In this document: positions 42,748 through 51,954 of the stretch, one piece after another
Numbering within the stretch: position 1 is the first letter of the stretch
How the letters are laid out: every line of letters starts with the position of its first letter
Assembly: GCF_036226885.1 (NCBI RefSeq)
Contig: NZ_CP109027.1
Coordinates: 5,642,001 to 5,706,000 of the forward strand
Source of the DNA: Streptomyces sp. NBC_00663
GTDB lineage: Bacteria; Actinomycetota; Actinomycetes; Streptomycetales; Streptomycetaceae
Length of the DNA: 64,000 nt
Reading direction: 5' to 3'
Program-made: the position numbers and the translations under genes
The notes under the pieces: model-generated
Database searches by the model: none
What the model was told of the DNA's origin: nothing
What the model saw: only the letters and a program-made list of their open reading frames with translations

Positions 42748-43392
42748 TTGCACCGCCGTCGTCGCACCGCGTTCCTCCTCTCCGCCGCGATCGTCGCGGC
42801 GCCGCTGCTCACCGCCTGCGGGAGCGACGCGCATCCCGGCGCGGCCGCCGTCGTCGGCGACCAGCGGATCACCGTCGCGCAGCTGGAGACCAGGGTGAAC
42901 GAGGTGCGTGACGCCCAGCGCGCCGCGCTGCCGGACGACGCGCAGTACGCGCAGGCCATCGCCAAGACCGGCACCCTCACCCGCGACACCCTGCACGGCA
43001 TGGTCCTCGACCAGGTCCTGCACCGCGCCGCCGAGGACGCCGGCATCACCGTCACCCGCAAGGAGATCCAGACCATGCGCACCGGTCTGGAACAGCAGGC
43101 CGGCGGCTCCAAGGCCCTGGAGACGGCCTGGCTCCAGCAGTACGGCGTCGCCCCCGAGCGCCTCGACGACAACCTCCGCCTCCAGCTGGAGGCCCAGAAA
43201 CTCGCCGCCGCCCTCGGCACCGACACCAGCCAGCCCGCCTTCTGGGCGGCCCTGTCCAAGGCGTCCGAGGAACTCGACGTCGACCTCAACCCCCGCTACG
43301 GCACCTGGGACGTCAAGAAGAGCAGCCGCGTCGACGCCAAGACGCCGTGGGTACGCGAGGTCACGGCATCGGGGACCCAGCAGACGGCCTGA
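42748..43392 (+). CDS. SurA N-terminal domain lipoprotein
   Basis: 214 residues from TTG at 42748 (GGGAGG 5 bases upstream). A lipobox (LLTAC) after a basic N-terminus marks a lipoprotein. The mature protein resembles the SurA N-terminal chaperone domain (VVGDQRITVAQLETRVNEVR, LVLDQVLHRAAEDAGITV-like), without a parvulin catalytic domain. Likely assists folding of exported proteins. It lies directly before mazG. Confidence 0.85.
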   Translation: MHRRRRTAFLLSAAIVAAPLLTACGSDAHPGAAAVVGDQRITVAQLETRVNEVRDAQRAALPDDAQYAQAIAKTGTLTRDTLHGMVLDQVLHRAAEDAGITVTRKEIQTMRTGLEQQAGGSKALETAWLQQYGVAPERLDDNLRLQLEAQKLAAALGTDTSQPAFWAALSKASEELDVDLNPRYGTWDVKKSSRVDAKTPWVREVTASGTQQTA

Positions 43393-43474
43393 CCCGGGAA
43401 GCGCGCGGCGGCGGAACGGTACGGCACCGCCGATCACCCTGTGGATGACTCGCGGGGCTGTCGGCGGCGTGGGT

Positions 43475-43480
43475 TAGCTT
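43475..43480 (+). promoter_or_regulatory. -10 box of a likely leaderless promoter for mazG
   Basis: TAGCTT, then six bases, then GTG at 43487. No ribosome binding site is visible. A convincing -35 was not found. Confidence 0.45.
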
Positions 43481-43486
43481 CGAACC

Positions 43487-44482
43487 GTGAACACCACCAG
43501 CCCCGAAGTCACGCCGGACACCCCCGCGGACCCCGGCCGCATCGTCCTGCTGACCACCAGCCACCGCGTCGCCCCCGGCCTGCTGTCCTGGCCCGCCTGG
43601 CAGGCCCTGCACGCCGCCGACCGGGTGCTGTGCGCCGACGGCGCGCACCCGCAGCTGCCGTATCTGCGCGAGGCCGGGACAGCGGTCGACGAGGCGTCGC
43701 CGACCGCGGAGGAACTGGTCGCCGCCTGCGCGGGCGGTCACACCGTGGTCGTCGTGGCGACCGGTGAGGGCGAACCGGCCCTCACCGACGGCCTCGCCCG
43801 CCTCGCCGGCTCGGGCCGTGTGTCCATGCCCGATCTGGAACTCCTCCCCGCCTCCTACGACCTCCCCGGCGCCCGCCTCCTCGACCTCGTCCAGGTCATG
43901 GACCGCATCCGCGCCGAGTGCCCCTGGTCCTCGCAGCAGACCCACAAGGGCCTGGCCAAGTACGGCATCGAGGAGGCGTACGAACTCGTCGAGGCCATCG
44001 AGGACGGCGACCGCGACGAACTCCGCGAGGAACTCGGCGACGTCCTCCTCCAGGTCGTCTTCCACGCCCGCATCGCGGAGGAGCACCCGGACGCCCCCTT
44101 CTCCATCGACGACGTGGCAGGCGGCATCGTCACCAAGCTCATCCACCGCCACCCCCATGTCTTCGGCGACGAGACGGCGACGACCCCGGAGGAGGTCAAG
44201 GAGCACTGGCTGCGCACCAAGGCGATAGAGAAGCAGCGGGAGTCGGTGACGGACGGCATCCCCCTCGGCCAGCCCGGTCTGGCCCTCGCCACGAAACTGG
44301 CGTCGCGGGTCCGGACGGCGGGCCTGGAGGTACCGCTGCCGAAGGGCGAGGGCATCGGGTACGAACTGCTCGCGCTGGCGGCCGGCGCCGAGGCCGAGGG
44401 CGTCGATCCGGAGGCGGCGCTGCGGGTGGCGGCGCGGGCCTATCGGGACGCCGTACGCACGGCTGAGGGGCTCGGCGCTTAG
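43487..44482 (+). CDS. mazG: MazG nucleoside triphosphate pyrophosphohydrolase
   Basis: 331 residues. The C-terminal MazG domain has the catalytic EExxE...ExxD helix pair (GIEEAYELVEAIEDG, then LREELGDVLLQVVFHARIAE). It removes aberrant nucleoside triphosphates and may lower ppGpp-linked stress. The first 120 residues look like a degenerate tetrapyrrole-methylase-type domain (RIVLLTTSHRVAPGLLSWP, TVVVVATGEGEPALTDGL), reminiscent of YabN-type fusions but lacking clear catalytic residues. Confidence 0.92.
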   Translation: MNTTSPEVTPDTPADPGRIVLLTTSHRVAPGLLSWPAWQALHAADRVLCADGAHPQLPYLREAGTAVDEASPTAEELVAACAGGHTVVVVATGEGEPALTDGLARLAGSGRVSMPDLELLPASYDLPGARLLDLVQVMDRIRAECPWSSQQTHKGLAKYGIEEAYELVEAIEDGDRDELREELGDVLLQVVFHARIAEEHPDAPFSIDDVAGGIVTKLIHRHPHVFGDETATTPEEVKEHWLRTKAIEKQRESVTDGIPLGQPGLALATKLASRVRTAGLEVPLPKGEGIGYELLALAAGAEAEGVDPEAALRVAARAYRDAVRTAEGLGA

Positions 44483-44583
44483 TGCCGTCGCCTTGCTGTC
44501 GGAGTACTTAGGACCGGGACGAAGCAGCGGGCCGCCGCCAGGGGGTACCCCGGCGCGAAGGAGGGCATGGAGGAAAACCCGGA

Positions 44584-44589
44584 TACGGT
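44584..44589 (+). promoter_or_regulatory. -10 box of a likely leaderless promoter for the P450 gene
   Basis: TACGGT, then six bases, then GTG at 44596. The AAGGAG just before the GTG has no room to act as a ribosome binding site. Confidence 0.5.
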
Positions 44590-44595
44590 CAAGGA

Positions 44596-45876
44596 GTGAC
44601 CGACCAGCCCCTCGCCGACCGCGCCACCCCCTCGGCCCCCGAACTCTTCACGTGGGAGTTCGCCACCGACCCCTACCCTGCCTACGCCTGGCTCCGCGAG
44701 CACGCGCCCGTGCACCGGACGCGGTTGCCGAGCGGTGTGGAGGCCTGGCTGGTCACGCGTTACGCCGACGCCAAGCAGGCCCTCGCCGACCAGCGGCTCA
44801 GCAAGAACCCCGCGCACCACGCCGAGCCCGCGCACGCCAAGGGGAAGACCGGCATCCCCGGGGAGCGCAAGGCGGAGTTGATGACGCATCTGCTCAACAT
44901 CGACCCGCCGGACCACACGAGGCTGCGCCGGCTCGTCAGCAAGGCGTTCACGCCGCGCAGGGTCGCCGAGTTCGCCCCGCGCGTGCAGGAGTTGACCGAT
45001 CAGCTGATCGACCGGTTCGCCGCTCAGGGTTCCGCCGACCTCATCCACGACTTCGCCTTCCCGCTCCCCATCTACGCCATCTGCGACCTGCTCGGCGTCC
45101 CACGCGAGGACCAGGACGACTTCCGGGACTGGGCCGGAATGATGATCCGGCACGGGGGAGGGCCGCGCGGCGGGGTCGCGCGCTCGGTGAAGAAGATGCG
45201 CGGGTATCTGCTGGAGCTCATCCACCGCAAGCGCGAGAGCCTCCCCGCCGACCCCGTCCCCGGCGAGGACCTGATCTCCGGCCTTATCCGGGCCTCCGAC
45301 CACGGCGAGCACCTCACCGAGAACGAGGCCGCGGCGATGGCCTTCATCCTTTTGTTCGCGGGGTTCGAAACCACGGTCAATTTGGTGGGTAATGGTCTGT
45401 TTGCTCTGATGACCCACCCCGACCAGCGTGCCCGCCTCCAGGACTCCCTCGCCGCCGGCGAGACCGGCCTCCTGGAGACCGGTGTCGAGGAACTCCTGCG
45501 CTACGACGGCCCGGTGGAGCTCGCCACATGGCGCTTCGCCACCCAGCCGCTCACCGTCGGAGGGCAGGACATCGCCCCCGGCGATCCCGTGCTCGTCGTG
45601 CTCGCCGCCGCCGACCGGGACCCCGCGCGGTTCGCCGACCCCGACACCCTCGACCTGTCCCGCCGTGACAACCAGCATCTCGGCTATGGCCACGGCATCC
45701 ACTACTGCCTCGGCGCACCGCTCGCCCGGCTGGAGGGTCAGACCGCGCTCGCCACTCTGCTCACCCGGCTCCCCGACCTCCGACTCGCGGTGGATTCAGC
45801 CGATTTGAGATGGCGCGGCGGTCTCATCATGCGTGGGCTGCGGACGTTGCCGGTCGAGTTCACGCCGACCTCGTAG
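44596..45876 (+). CDS. Cytochrome P450 (CYP107-like)
   Basis: 426 residues. All P450 hallmarks: I-helix AFILLFAGFETTVN, K-helix ExxR in VEELLRYDG, and the heme-binding GHGIHYCLGAPLAR with axial cysteine. A soluble bacterial class I enzyme needing ferredoxin and reductase from elsewhere. The position between mazG and rpf genes matches the P450 I recall as CYP107U1 (SCO3099), reported to be needed for sporulation; the identity is from synteny, not alignment. Substrate unknown. Confidence 0.93.
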   Translation: MTDQPLADRATPSAPELFTWEFATDPYPAYAWLREHAPVHRTRLPSGVEAWLVTRYADAKQALADQRLSKNPAHHAEPAHAKGKTGIPGERKAELMTHLLNIDPPDHTRLRRLVSKAFTPRRVAEFAPRVQELTDQLIDRFAAQGSADLIHDFAFPLPIYAICDLLGVPREDQDDFRDWAGMMIRHGGGPRGGVARSVKKMRGYLLELIHRKRESLPADPVPGEDLISGLIRASDHGEHLTENEAAAMAFILLFAGFETTVNLVGNGLFALMTHPDQRARLQDSLAAGETGLLETGVEELLRYDGPVELATWRFATQPLTVGGQDIAPGDPVLVVLAAADRDPARFADPDTLDLSRRDNQHLGYGHGIHYCLGAPLARLEGQTALATLLTRLPDLRLAVDSADLRWRGGLIMRGLRTLPVEFTPTS

Positions 45877-46068
45877 CCGGGTTCGCGCCAACTCGGCCAT
45901 GAGTGCAGGTCGTTGTAAACGTGACACGCTCTCATGTCTGTGATCTTCACGTGATCTGCGCGGCATTAACTTGTGACAAGTGATCGTCTGCCGATACGTT
46001 CACCAACCAGCGTGGCGCCCAGCCTCACTCGCCACGCCGGTCACCGCTGTCTCGCGAAAGGTCCCCGC

Positions 46069-47049
46069 ATGCTCACCGGGAACGGTCGTCACCGTCGCCC
46101 CCGCCAGGCTCCGGCACTTCTCGTCGCGGCCGGAGTGACCGGCTCCGCCATCGCGATCCCGCTGCTCGCCGCCACCGCCGCGAGCGCGGCCGACGGAAGC
46201 ACCTGGGACAAGGTCGCCAAGTGCGAGACCGATGGCTCCTGGAGCCAGAACAACGGTGACGGTACCTACGGCGGGCTCAGCCTCTCCCAGGAGGACTGGG
46301 AGAAGTACGGCGGCCTCGACTACGCCCCGACCGCCGACCTGGCCAGCCGCAACCAGCAGATAGCCGTCGCCGAGAAGGTCCTCGCGGACCAGGGTGTCGG
46401 CGTCTGGGGCGCCTGTGGGCTGCTCAACGGGCTGAGCAAGGACTCCGGGTCGGCCGATGTCGACACGGGTGTCGGAAGCGGCTCGTCCGGCGCGGACACC
46501 TCCGAGTCCGATGCGTCCGGATCAGGGTCGGAATCATCCGGGTTGCCCAACTCCTCGGAGTCCGACTCGTCGGGCGACACCTCCACCGACGCCTCCGGCG
46601 ATGCGTCCGACGGCGCCTCCGGCGATGCCTCCGCCTCGCCCTCCGCCTCACCGGACAAGTCTTCCAAGTCGGACACTTCCGACTCCGGTCCGGCCGATTC
46701 ACAGTCGCCGGACAGCTCACCCACAGTTCCGGCCAATGAGGTCGAATCGGACAACTCGTGGCAGGAAGGCGGCTCTTCGAGCCTCGTCGACATCGGCGCT
46801 CTCGGTGCCGACGCCGAGGACGGCACGGACGCCGCCGCAGATGCCACCGCGGGCACCGGACGGCATCGTGGCGCGAGCGCCGCCGAGAAGGCGTACGCCG
46901 TCCGCGAGGGCGACACGCTCGCCTCCATCGCCGACTCCCTTGGACTCGACGGCGGATGGCGCCGGCTCTACGCCGTGAACAAGAAGGTCATCGGCGCCGA
47001 CCCGAGCGCCATCATGCCCGGTCAGACCCTCGTAGTCAGGTCTGAATAG
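46069..47049 (+). CDS. rpfC: Resuscitation-promoting factor (Rpf + LysM)
   Basis: 326 residues. Signal peptide, then an Rpf muralytic domain (WDKVAKCETDGSWSQNNGDG, catalytic Glu in CETDG; GGLSLSQEDW), a Ser/Asp/Gly-rich linker of about 130 residues, and a LysM domain (YAVREGDTLASIADSLGLDG). It cuts peptidoglycan to support spore germination and growth. Symbol by synteny with the gene next to rpfA in S. coelicolor. GAAAGG precedes ATG at 46069. Unlike rpfA it has no riboswitch; an 11-bp palindrome CTTGTGACAAG lies near 45970. Confidence 0.88.
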   Translation: MLTGNGRHRRPRQAPALLVAAGVTGSAIAIPLLAATAASAADGSTWDKVAKCETDGSWSQNNGDGTYGGLSLSQEDWEKYGGLDYAPTADLASRNQQIAVAEKVLADQGVGVWGACGLLNGLSKDSGSADVDTGVGSGSSGADTSESDASGSGSESSGLPNSSESDSSGDTSTDASGDASDGASGDASASPSASPDKSSKSDTSDSGPADSQSPDSSPTVPANEVESDNSWQEGGSSSLVDIGALGADAEDGTDAAADATAGTGRHRGASAAEKAYAVREGDTLASIADSLGLDGGWRRLYAVNKKVIGADPSAIMPGQTLVVRSE

Positions 47050-47200
47050 GGCGAAAACCGGCGGGAGTTCACGTCATGCTTCGCGCTGAATGTCCGTTTT
47101 GGCGAAAGTGTGGGATGAGTCTCAGAAGCCCTGATCGTCTTTGAAATTCCCCGGATTCCGTGGCTACGGTCAACACCGCTCGTCACCGCGAGCCCCGGCT

Positions 47201-47400
47201 GCCGCAACGCCGAATCCTGCCAGCGGCCGTCCGGGAACAGTCGTCGCGTCAAGCGCCGTAGGCAGGAGCGGGGGACCCAAGGTAAGTGCCGGGCCCAGCA
47301 GTTCACGCTGGACCGGCTTGGGGTGAAGCCGCGCATCGGGAGATGCGCGGCCGGGCAACTCAACCGGCCCGAACCCGACAGCTCACCTCGCAGGCGTCGG
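47201..47400 (+). ncRNA. ydaO-type cyclic-di-AMP riboswitch upstream of rpfA
   Basis: Conserved elements in order: CGAATCCTGCC (47211), GGCAGGAGCGGGGGACCCAA (47261), TTGGGGTGAAGCC (47318), CCGGGCAACTC (47351), and CCCGACAGCTCACCTCGCAG (about 47374). A closing P1 stem pairs CCGCAACGCC (47201-47210) with GGCGTCGG (47393-47400) with a CA bulge. The ribosome binding site of rpfA starts two bases after P1 (GAGGGG, 47402-47407) and no intrinsic terminator intervenes, so control may be at translation initiation. Confidence 0.92.
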
Positions 47401-47414
47401 TGAGGGGATCCACC

Positions 47415-48107
47415 ATGCTGTTTTCCGGCAAGGGCAAGCACCGTCGTCCGTCCAAGGCCACCCGCGTCGCCGCGCTCGCCGGCGTCACCGGTGTCGCCAT
47501 CGCCGCCCCGCTGATGGCGGCCGGCAACGCCTCCGCCGCCACCGCCTCCGAGTGGGACGCCGTCGCCCAGTGCGAGTCGGGCGGCAACTGGTCCATCAAC
47601 ACCGGCAACGGCTACTACGGCGGTCTCCAGTTCTCCGCCTCGACCTGGGCCGCGTACGGCGGCACGGCGTACGCCTCCACCGCCGACCAGGCCTCCAAGT
47701 CGCAGCAGATCGAGATCGCCGAGAAGGTCCTCGCCTCCCAGGGCAAGGGCGCCTGGCCGACCTGTGGTGTGGGCCTGTCCGGCGCCACCTACAGCGGCGG
47801 CAGCAGCTCGTCCTCCTCCGGCTCCTCCAGCTCGTCGAGCGACAGCAGCACCAGCACCCGTTCCTCCGAGCAGTCGACGTCCCGTTCCTCGGAGCGCACG
47901 ACCGCCAAGAAGACCGTCACCACCCCGACCGGCAAGAAGGTCAAGAAGGGCGACGGCGAGTACAAGGTCGTCAAGGGTGACACCCTCAGCTCCATCGCCG
48001 AGAAGCACCAGGTGAAGGGCGGCTGGCAGAAGCTGTTCAAGCTGAACAAGGACATCATCACCGACGCCGACTTCATCTACCCGGGCCAGCAGCTGCACCT
48101 CAAGTAA
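47415..48107 (+). CDS. rpfA: Resuscitation-promoting factor A (Rpf + LysM)
   Basis: 230 residues. Signal peptide (PSKATRVAALAGVTGVAIAA), then Rpf domain with WDAVAQCESGGNWSINTGNG and GGLQFSASTW, a Ser-rich linker, and a LysM domain near the C-terminus (YKVVKGDTLSSIAEKHQVK). A muralytic enzyme released during germination. Controlled by the c-di-AMP riboswitch directly upstream. A strong T-run terminator follows at 48202. Confidence 0.95.
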   Translation: MLFSGKGKHRRPSKATRVAALAGVTGVAIAAPLMAAGNASAATASEWDAVAQCESGGNWSINTGNGYYGGLQFSASTWAAYGGTAYASTADQASKSQQIEIAEKVLASQGKGAWPTCGVGLSGATYSGGSSSSSSGSSSSSSDSSTSTRSSEQSTSRSSERTTAKKTVTTPTGKKVKKGDGEYKVVKGDTLSSIAEKHQVKGGWQKLFKLNKDIITDADFIYPGQQLHLK

Positions 48108-48201
48108 GAGGCACGGGCCAGGCCCAGCTGAACCACAGCGCCCTCACATCCGTGGTCCTCATACTGAAGGCCTCGTGAGGGTCCCCCCGTCCCCACGGGC
48201 T

Positions 48202-48249
48202 CCCCGCTCCGGTGCGTGTTCCCCCGTACGCACCGGGGCGGGGTTTTTT
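48202..48249 (+). terminator. Strong intrinsic terminator after rpfA
   Basis: A 16-bp stem (48202-48217 with 48228-48243) with one wobble, a 10-base loop, and a run of six T immediately after. The best canonical terminator in the window. Confidence 0.95.
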
Positions 48250-48267
48250 CTGCGCCGGTTTCCGCCA

Positions 48268-48299
48268 GGTTTCCGAAACCGTCTTTGTTCCGTTCGGAA
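48268..48299 (+). promoter_or_regulatory. Two palindromes in the eno promoter region
   Basis: GGTTTCCGAAACC (48268-48280) and TTCCGTTCGGAA (48288-48299), 7 bases apart. They share the element TTCCG, suggesting paired binding sites. The 48108-48430 gap otherwise holds the rpfA terminator and an unidentified eno promoter. Confidence 0.5.
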
Positions 48300-48430
48300 A
48301 CAATTTACTCTCGGTTCTGTCCACGGGGCGGTCCACGCGGTGGCCGATGGCCCGGAGCCGGTTAGGCTCGGTCTCGCAGAACCCACCGCGGTCCCGGCGG
48401 ACCGTGTCACATCCCAAGAAGGAGATGCTC

Positions 48431-49720
48431 GTGCCGTCCATCGACGTCGTCGTAGCCCGGGAAATCCTGGACTCCCGAGGCAACCCCACGGTCGAGGTCG
48501 AGGTCGGCCTCGACGACGGCAGCACGGGTCGTGCCGCCGTCCCCTCCGGCGCCTCCACGGGCGCCTTCGAGGCCATCGAGCTTCGCGACGGTGACCCGAA
48601 CCGCTACATGGGCAAGGGTGTCGAGAAGGCCGTCCTCGCCGTCATCGAGCAGATCGGCCCGGAGCTGGTCGGCTACGACGCCACCGAGCAGCGCCTGATC
48701 GACCAGGCCATGTTCGACCTGGACGCCACCGACAACAAGGGCTCCCTCGGCGCCAACGCCATCCTCGGCGTCTCCCTCGCCGTCGCCCACGCCGCCTCCG
48801 AGGCCAGCGACCTCCCGCTCTTCCGCTACCTGGGCGGCCCGAACGCGCACCTGCTGCCGGTGCCGATGATGAACATCCTGAACGGTGGCTCGCACGCCGA
48901 CTCCAACGTGGACATCCAGGAGTTCATGATCGCCCCGATCGGCGCGGAGTCCTTCTCCGAGGCGCTGCGCTGGGGCGCCGAGGTCTACCACACCCTCAAG
49001 AAGGTGCTGAAGACCAAGGGCCTGTCCACCGGCCTCGGCGACGAGGGCGGCTTCGCCCCGAACCTGGAGTCCAACCGCGCCGCCCTCGACCTCATCGTCG
49101 AGGCCATCAAGCAGGCCGGTTACGTCCCCGGTGAGCAGATCGCGCTCGCGCTCGACGTCGCCGCGTCCGAGTTCTACAAGGACGGCAAGTACGAGTTCGA
49201 GGGCAAGTCCCGCTCGGCCGCCGAGATGACGGAGTACTACGAGGAGCTCGTGGCGGCGTACCCGCTCGTCTCCATCGAGGACCCGCTGTTCGAGGACGAC
49301 TGGGCCGGCTGGAACGTCATCACCGAGAAGCTGGGCGACAAGGTCCAGATCGTCGGCGACGACCTCTTCGTCACCAACCCGGAGCGCCTGGCCCGCGGCA
49401 TCGAGGAGGGCTCCGCCAACGCCCTGCTCGTCAAGGTCAACCAGATCGGTTCGCTGACCGAGACCCTGGACGCCGTCGAGATGGCCCAGCGCAACGGCTT
49501 CAAGTGCATGATGTCCCACCGCTCCGGCGAGACCGAGGACGTCACCATCGCCGACCTCGCCGTCGCGGTGAACTGCGGCCAGATCAAGACCGGCGCCCCG
49601 GCCCGCTCGGACCGCGTCGCCAAGTACAACCAGCTGCTGCGCATCGAGGAGATCCTCGACGACGCCGCGGTGTACGCCGGTCGCAGCGCGTTCCCGCGGT
49701 TCCGCTCCGCGGACCATTAA
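48431..49720 (+). CDS. eno: Enolase
   Basis: 429 residues. Converts 2-phosphoglycerate to phosphoenolpyruvate in glycolysis. Signatures: REILDSRGNPTVEVEV, metal and substrate loop NGGSHADSNVDIQEFM, catalytic SIEDPLFEDDW, LLVKVNQIGSLTET (Lys base) and MMSHRSGETEDV. AAGGAG lies 6 bases before GTG at 48431 and directly abuts the ATG at 48425, so GTG is chosen. Head of the eno-ftsB-DUF501 series. Confidence 0.96.
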   Translation: MPSIDVVVAREILDSRGNPTVEVEVGLDDGSTGRAAVPSGASTGAFEAIELRDGDPNRYMGKGVEKAVLAVIEQIGPELVGYDATEQRLIDQAMFDLDATDNKGSLGANAILGVSLAVAHAASEASDLPLFRYLGGPNAHLLPVPMMNILNGGSHADSNVDIQEFMIAPIGAESFSEALRWGAEVYHTLKKVLKTKGLSTGLGDEGGFAPNLESNRAALDLIVEAIKQAGYVPGEQIALALDVAASEFYKDGKYEFEGKSRSAAEMTEYYEELVAAYPLVSIEDPLFEDDWAGWNVITEKLGDKVQIVGDDLFVTNPERLARGIEEGSANALLVKVNQIGSLTETLDAVEMAQRNGFKCMMSHRSGETEDVTIADLAVAVNCGQIKTGAPARSDRVAKYNQLLRIEEILDDAAVYAGRSAFPRFRSADH

Positions 49721-49757
49721 GCACAGCGAGGGCTGACACCCTCAAGACAGCGTCGTA

Positions 49758-49802
49758 CGTACGTCCCCGTACTCGGTCCCGTACCGTGTGCGGGGACGTA
49801 CG
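49758..49802 (+). terminator. Hairpin between eno and ftsB
   Basis: CGTACGTCCCCG (49758-49769) pairs perfectly with CGGGGACGTACG (49791-49802) across a 21-base loop. No T-run. A partial terminator or attenuator; the next gene starts at 49826. Confidence 0.6.
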
Positions 49803-49825
49803 CGCGTGTGAAACGGGAGTGAGAG

Positions 49826-50302
49826 ATGGCCGTCAAGGACCGGGACCGCTTCTCCACCGCGACCCGGATCAAGCTGCTCGGTGAGCAGACGGCCGCCCGG
49901 GTCTACCGCTCCCAGACCAAGCGCCAGGCCCGCCGCTCCCGGCTGACCGGCCGCGCGGCGCTGCTCGCGCTGGTGCTGTGCTCGCTCGTCGTCGCGCTCG
50001 CGTACCCGATAAGGCAGTACGTCTCCCAGCGCGCCGAGATCGGCGATCTTCAGCGGCAGCAGGAGCAGGCCAGGCAGCGGGTCGAGCAGCTGCGCGACCT
50101 CAAGGCGCGGTGGCAGGACGACGCGTACGCCGAGCAGCAGATCCGGCAGCGGCTGCACTATGTGATGCCGGGGGAGACGGGGTTCGTCGTCGTCGACCCG
50201 GGTTCCGCCCAGCAGTCGCGGGCCGAACGGGGGGCGGCGGACCGCCCCTGGTACTCGAACGTCTGGGACGGGGTCGACAAGTCCGACGCCTCCGACCAGT
50301 AG
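49826..50302 (+). CDS. Septum formation initiator (FtsB/DivIC)
   Basis: 158 residues. A basic cytoplasmic N-terminus, one transmembrane helix (AALLALVLCSLVVALAYPI), then a coiled coil (EIGDLQRQQEQARQRVEQLR) and the conserved RQRLHYVMPGETGFVVV. Bitopic cell-division protein that bridges FtsL and FtsQ. In streptomycetes it supports efficient sporulation septation. Adjacent to eno as in other actinomycetes. Weak ribosome binding site (GTGAGAG). Confidence 0.93.
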   Translation: MAVKDRDRFSTATRIKLLGEQTAARVYRSQTKRQARRSRLTGRAALLALVLCSLVVALAYPIRQYVSQRAEIGDLQRQQEQARQRVEQLRDLKARWQDDAYAEQQIRQRLHYVMPGETGFVVVDPGSAQQSRAERGAADRPWYSNVWDGVDKSDASDQ

Positions 50303-50352
50303 ACCGACAGACCCGTAGACCGACAGACCGACAGAGGAATTCAGTAACAGGC

Positions 50353-50877
50353 ATGGAAACGCCCCCGCCCACCACCCCGCGCACCGAGCCGACCGACGCC
50401 GACGTCGAGGCCTTCAAGCAGCAGCTCGGGCGCCCGCCGCGCGGGCTGCGCGCCATCGCGCACCGGTGCCCCTGCGGGCAGCCGGACGTGGTGGAGACGG
50501 CCCCGCGGCTGCCCGACGGCACGCCTTTCCCGACGACGTACTACCTGACATGCCCCAGGGCGGCTTCCGCGATCGGCACCCTTGAGGCGAACGGCGTCAT
50601 GAAGGAGATGTCGGAGCGGCTCCAGACCGACCCGGAGCTCGCCGCCGCGTATCGCGCCGCGCACGAGGACTACATCGCGCGCCGGGACTCCATCGAGGTC
50701 CTGGAGGGCTTCCCGAGCGCGGGCGGCATGCCGGACCGGGTGAAGTGCCTGCACGTACTGGTGGCGCACTCCTTGGCCGCGGGCCCCGGTGTGAACCCGC
50801 TCGGCGACGAGGCCCTTGCGATGCTGCCGGAGTGGTGGCGCAAGGGGGCGTGTGTCGTGGCCCCCGCCGATCAGTGA
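50353..50877 (+). CDS. DUF501 family protein
   Basis: 174 residues, a family strictly found with divIC and ppx. Contains HRCPCGQPDVVET and TYYLTCPRAASAIGTLE with three conserved cysteines, suggesting metal binding, and VKCLHVLVAHSLAAGPGVNP. Function undetermined. Start at 50353 has no clear ribosome binding site. The short gap before it contains repeated ACCGACAGA. Confidence 0.9.
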   Translation: METPPPTTPRTEPTDADVEAFKQQLGRPPRGLRAIAHRCPCGQPDVVETAPRLPDGTPFPTTYYLTCPRAASAIGTLEANGVMKEMSERLQTDPELAAAYRAAHEDYIARRDSIEVLEGFPSAGGMPDRVKCLHVLVAHSLAAGPGVNPLGDEALAMLPEWWRKGACVVAPADQ

Positions 50878-51000
50878 CCGTCAGTCCAGCTGCCGTACCA
50901 AGGGGCTCCGCCCCCTGACCCCCGGCCTTCGCCCACCCACCACCCGACTCGGTAGGTCACATGAGTGCCGACTCGGTCGGCTGAAGAGTTAGGACCTCCC

Positions 51001-51954
51001 ATGCCCCGCGTCGCCGCCATCGACTGCGGTACCAACTCCATCCGCCTCCTCGTCGCCGACGTCGACCCCGCCACCGGTGAACTCGTCGACCTGGACCGCC
51101 GTATGACGATCGTGCGGCTGGGGCAGGGCGTCGACCGGACCGGGCGGCTCGCGCCGGAGGCGCTGGAGCGGACGTTCGCGGCCTGCCGCGAGTACGCGGC
51201 GGTCATCAAGGAACTCGGCGCCGAGCGGCTGCGGTTCGTCGCCACGTCGGCCTCACGGGACGCCGAGAACCGGGACGAGTTCGTGCGCGGGGTGCTGGAG
51301 ATCCTCGGTGTGGAGCCCGAGGTGATCACCGGCGACCAGGAGGCGGAGTTCTCCTTCACCGGCGCCACGGGGGAGCTCAAGGGCCGTGCCGACCTCGCCA
51401 CGCCCTATCTCGTCGTGGACATCGGCGGCGGCTCGACCGAGTTCGTGGTCGGCGAGCGGCATGTACGGGCCGCGCGCTCCGTCGACGTCGGCTGTGTGCG
51501 GATGACCGAGCGGCATCTGGTCGTGGACGGCAAGGTCACCGACCCGCCCACGCAGGCGCAGATCGCCGCGATGCGGGCGGACATCGAGGCCGCGCTGGAT
51601 CTCGCCGAGGAGACCGTCCCGCTGCGCGAGGCGCGCACGCTGGTCGGGCTCGCGGGGTCCGTCACCTCCGTGTCGGCGATCGCGCAGGAGCTGCCCGAGT
51701 ACGACTCGGCCCGGATCCACCACTCCCGGGTCCCCCACGACCGGGTCCGTGAGATCACCGAGTGGCTGCTGCACTCCACGCACGCCGAGCGGGCGGCCGT
51801 ACCGTCCCTGCATCCGGGCCGGGTGGACGTCATCGCCGCGGGGGCCCTCGTACTACTGTCGATCATGGAGCGGATCGGCGCCGAGGAGGTCGTCGTCAGC
51901 GAGCACGACATCCTCGACGGCATCGCCCTCAAAACGGCGGCCGACGCCCGGTAG
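51001..51954 (+). CDS. Ppx/GppA exopolyphosphatase family protein
   Basis: 317 residues. ASKHA-fold phosphatase: AAIDCGTNSIRLLVADVDP, the glycine loop VDIGGGSTEFVVG, and LVGLAGSVTSVSAIAQEL. Hydrolyses terminal phosphate from polyphosphate, or pppGpp to ppGpp, linking to the stringent response. It is the shorter form lacking the C-terminal HD-like domain. TTAGGA precedes ATG at 51001. Confidence 0.9.
   Translation: MPRVAAIDCGTNSIRLLVADVDPATGELVDLDRRMTIVRLGQGVDRTGRLAPEALERTFAACREYAAVIKELGAERLRFVATSASRDAENRDEFVRGVLEILGVEPEVITGDQEAEFSFTGATGELKGRADLATPYLVVDIGGGSTEFVVGERHVRAARSVDVGCVRMTERHLVVDGKVTDPPTQAQIAAMRADIEAALDLAEETVPLREARTLVGLAGSVTSVSAIAQELPEYDSARIHHSRVPHDRVREITEWLLHSTHAERAAVPSLHPGRVDVIAAGALVLLSIMERIGAEEVVVSEHDILDGIALKTAADAR

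Noticed and set aside
45877..46068. Second ydaO riboswitch before rpfC
   Set aside because: The conserved ydaO blocks seen before rpfA are absent here.
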